Shown here one piece after another: positions 13,551 through 14,262 of a DNA stretch of 14,262 nucleotides. Origin of the DNA: Flavobacteriaceae bacterium (GTDB lineage: Bacteria; Bacteroidota; Bacteroidia; Flavobacteriales; Flavobacteriaceae); NCBI GenBank assembly GCA_013214275.1, contig JABSPP010000016.1, positions 1-14,262 on the forward strand, read 5' to 3'. The position numbers were made by a program, and so were the translations under genes. Each line of letters begins with the position of its first letter. Within the stretch, counting starts at the first letter, position 1. The notes beneath the pieces were generated by a model that had not been told where the DNA came from, did no database searches, and was given only the letters and a program-made list of their open reading frames with translations.

Positions 13551-13579
13551 CAAAAATACTAAAATAGTTCACCATGCAA
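13551..13579 (-). promoter_or_regulatory. gldB promoter
   Basis: On the minus strand TATTTTTG (13558-13551) matches the TAnnTTTG -7 element exactly, and TTG (13579-13577) lies 18 nt upstream as -33. Predicted transcription from about 13544 gives a leader of about 26 nt. The -33 triplet overlaps the second codon of the divergent nadE. Confidence 0.6.
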
Positions 13580-14262
13580 GTAGAAGGAGTTGTAGATTAT
13601 ATTGTTAAGTGGTTAAAGGAGTATGCGCAGAGCGCTGGTGTCAACGGTTTTGTTGTTGGTGTTTCTGGAGGGATTGATTCAGCAGTAACCTCAACCTTGT
13701 GTGCTAAAACTGGACTTCCCACTTTGTGTTTAGAAATGCCAATTTACCAGTCAGAAAATCATGTAAGTAGAGCATTGAATCACATTGCTTGGCTACAAGA
13801 GCGTTACAATAATGTATCCTTAACTCACGTGAATTTAACCCCTGTTTTTGATAGTTTAGTAGGTGCTCTCCCACCTGTTGAAAATGAAGAAAGTAGGCTG
13901 ATGTCTTTAGCAAATACGAGAGCTCGATTGAGGATGACCAGCTTGTATTATTTTGCAGCCTTACACGGATATATTGTAGCTGGGACAGGAAATAAAGTCG
14001 AAGATTTTGGTGTTGGCTTCTACACGAAATATGGTGATGGTGGGGTAGATATAAGCCCTATTGCCGACCTTCTAAAATCAGAAGTGTATGCCCTTGCAAG
14101 TGTGCTGGGTGTTCATCGAGAGATCATAGAAGCTCCACCTACAGACGGATTATGGGGAGACCACCGCTCTGATGAAGATCAGCTAGGAGCTTCGTACATG
14201 GAGCTGGAATGGGCCATGGAAATGCAAGACAAAGGAAAACAAATACAGGATTTTTTAGGAAG
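13574..14262 (+). CDS. nadE: NAD+ synthase, ammonia-dependent type (3' end beyond window)
   Basis: An open frame of 229 codons without stop to the window edge. It encodes the single-domain NAD synthase that adenylates nicotinate adenine dinucleotide and amidates it to NAD+. The PP-loop motif SGGIDS lies at residues 31-36. GTGNKVEDFGVGFYTK starts at 137 and is followed by the acidic YGDGGVDISPIADL segment that helps bind substrate and metal. The motif near the N-terminus leaves no room for a CN-hydrolase glutaminase domain, so free ammonia, or ammonia from another protein, is the likely nitrogen source. PPTDGLWGDHRSDEDQLG near the end of the window is also typical. The start ATG at 13574 is the first in frame and gives a normal N-terminus. 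Probably about 30-40 residues are missing at the C-terminus. It is divergent from gldB. Confidence 0.95.
   Translation, partial: MQVEGVVDYIVKWLKEYAQSAGVNGFVVGVSGGIDSAVTSTLCAKTGLPTLCLEMPIYQSENHVSRALNHIAWLQERYNNVSLTHVNLTPVFDSLVGALPPVENEESRLMSLANTRARLRMTSLYYFAALHGYIVAGTGNKVEDFGVGFYTKYGDGGVDISPIADLLKSEVYALASVLGVHREIIEAPPTDGLWGDHRSDEDQLGASYMELEWAMEMQDKGKQIQDFLG

Overview
The window comes from a low-GC member of the Bacteroidota, almost certainly a gliding-type flavobacterium (Flavobacteriia). The gliding genes gldB and gldC are present. The ExbB–membrane protein–ExbD operon, the asparaginase, PabB and phosphoenolpyruvate carboxylase all look Bacteroidota-like. Several start regions carry the lineage's TAnnTTTG (-7) promoter motif rather than a sigma70 -10/-35 pair. 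No mobile element, phage gene, CRISPR array, tRNA or rRNA was seen. This is mostly ordinary core chromosome.

Layout. Positions 1-1242 (minus strand) hold an energy-transduction operon: exbB, a four-helix membrane protein of unknown function, and the first codons of exbD, cut by the window edge. Positions 1451-2470 (minus) hold a type I asparaginase gene, ansA, interrupted by an in-frame TAA and carrying changes at conserved sites, so it is called a pseudogene. Positions 2578-8905 (plus) form a co-directional run: pabB (folate), tilS (tRNA-Ile lysidine), a TlpA-like thioredoxin lipoprotein, the transmembrane electron carrier dsbD, and an overlooked small two-helix membrane protein. Positions 8996-11578 (plus) hold ppc, an anaplerotic enzyme. 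Positions 11579-12220 have no conventional gene. They contain a diverged direct repeat, an array of T-tracts, and what looks like an independent short transcription unit of about 190 nt (promoter, 5' hairpin, tiny Cys-Cys ORF, intrinsic terminator). Positions 12221-13518 (minus) hold the gldB-gldC operon, and nadE starts divergently at 13574 and runs off the window.

How the genes fit together. ExbB/ExbD use the proton gradient to drive TonB-dependent outer-membrane import. DsbD carries reducing power across the inner membrane and could reduce the TlpA-like lipoprotein encoded just upstream. PabB and NadE supply cofactors (folate, NAD), TilS is essential for decoding AUA, and Ppc refills oxaloacetate. 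GldB/GldC serve gliding motility.

The parts most worth a second look are the orphan 11.88-12.07 kb transcription unit with its Cys-Cys mini-ORF, the decaying asparaginase gene, and the small membrane ORF at 8741-8905, whose coding-like frame extends upstream without a standard start codon.
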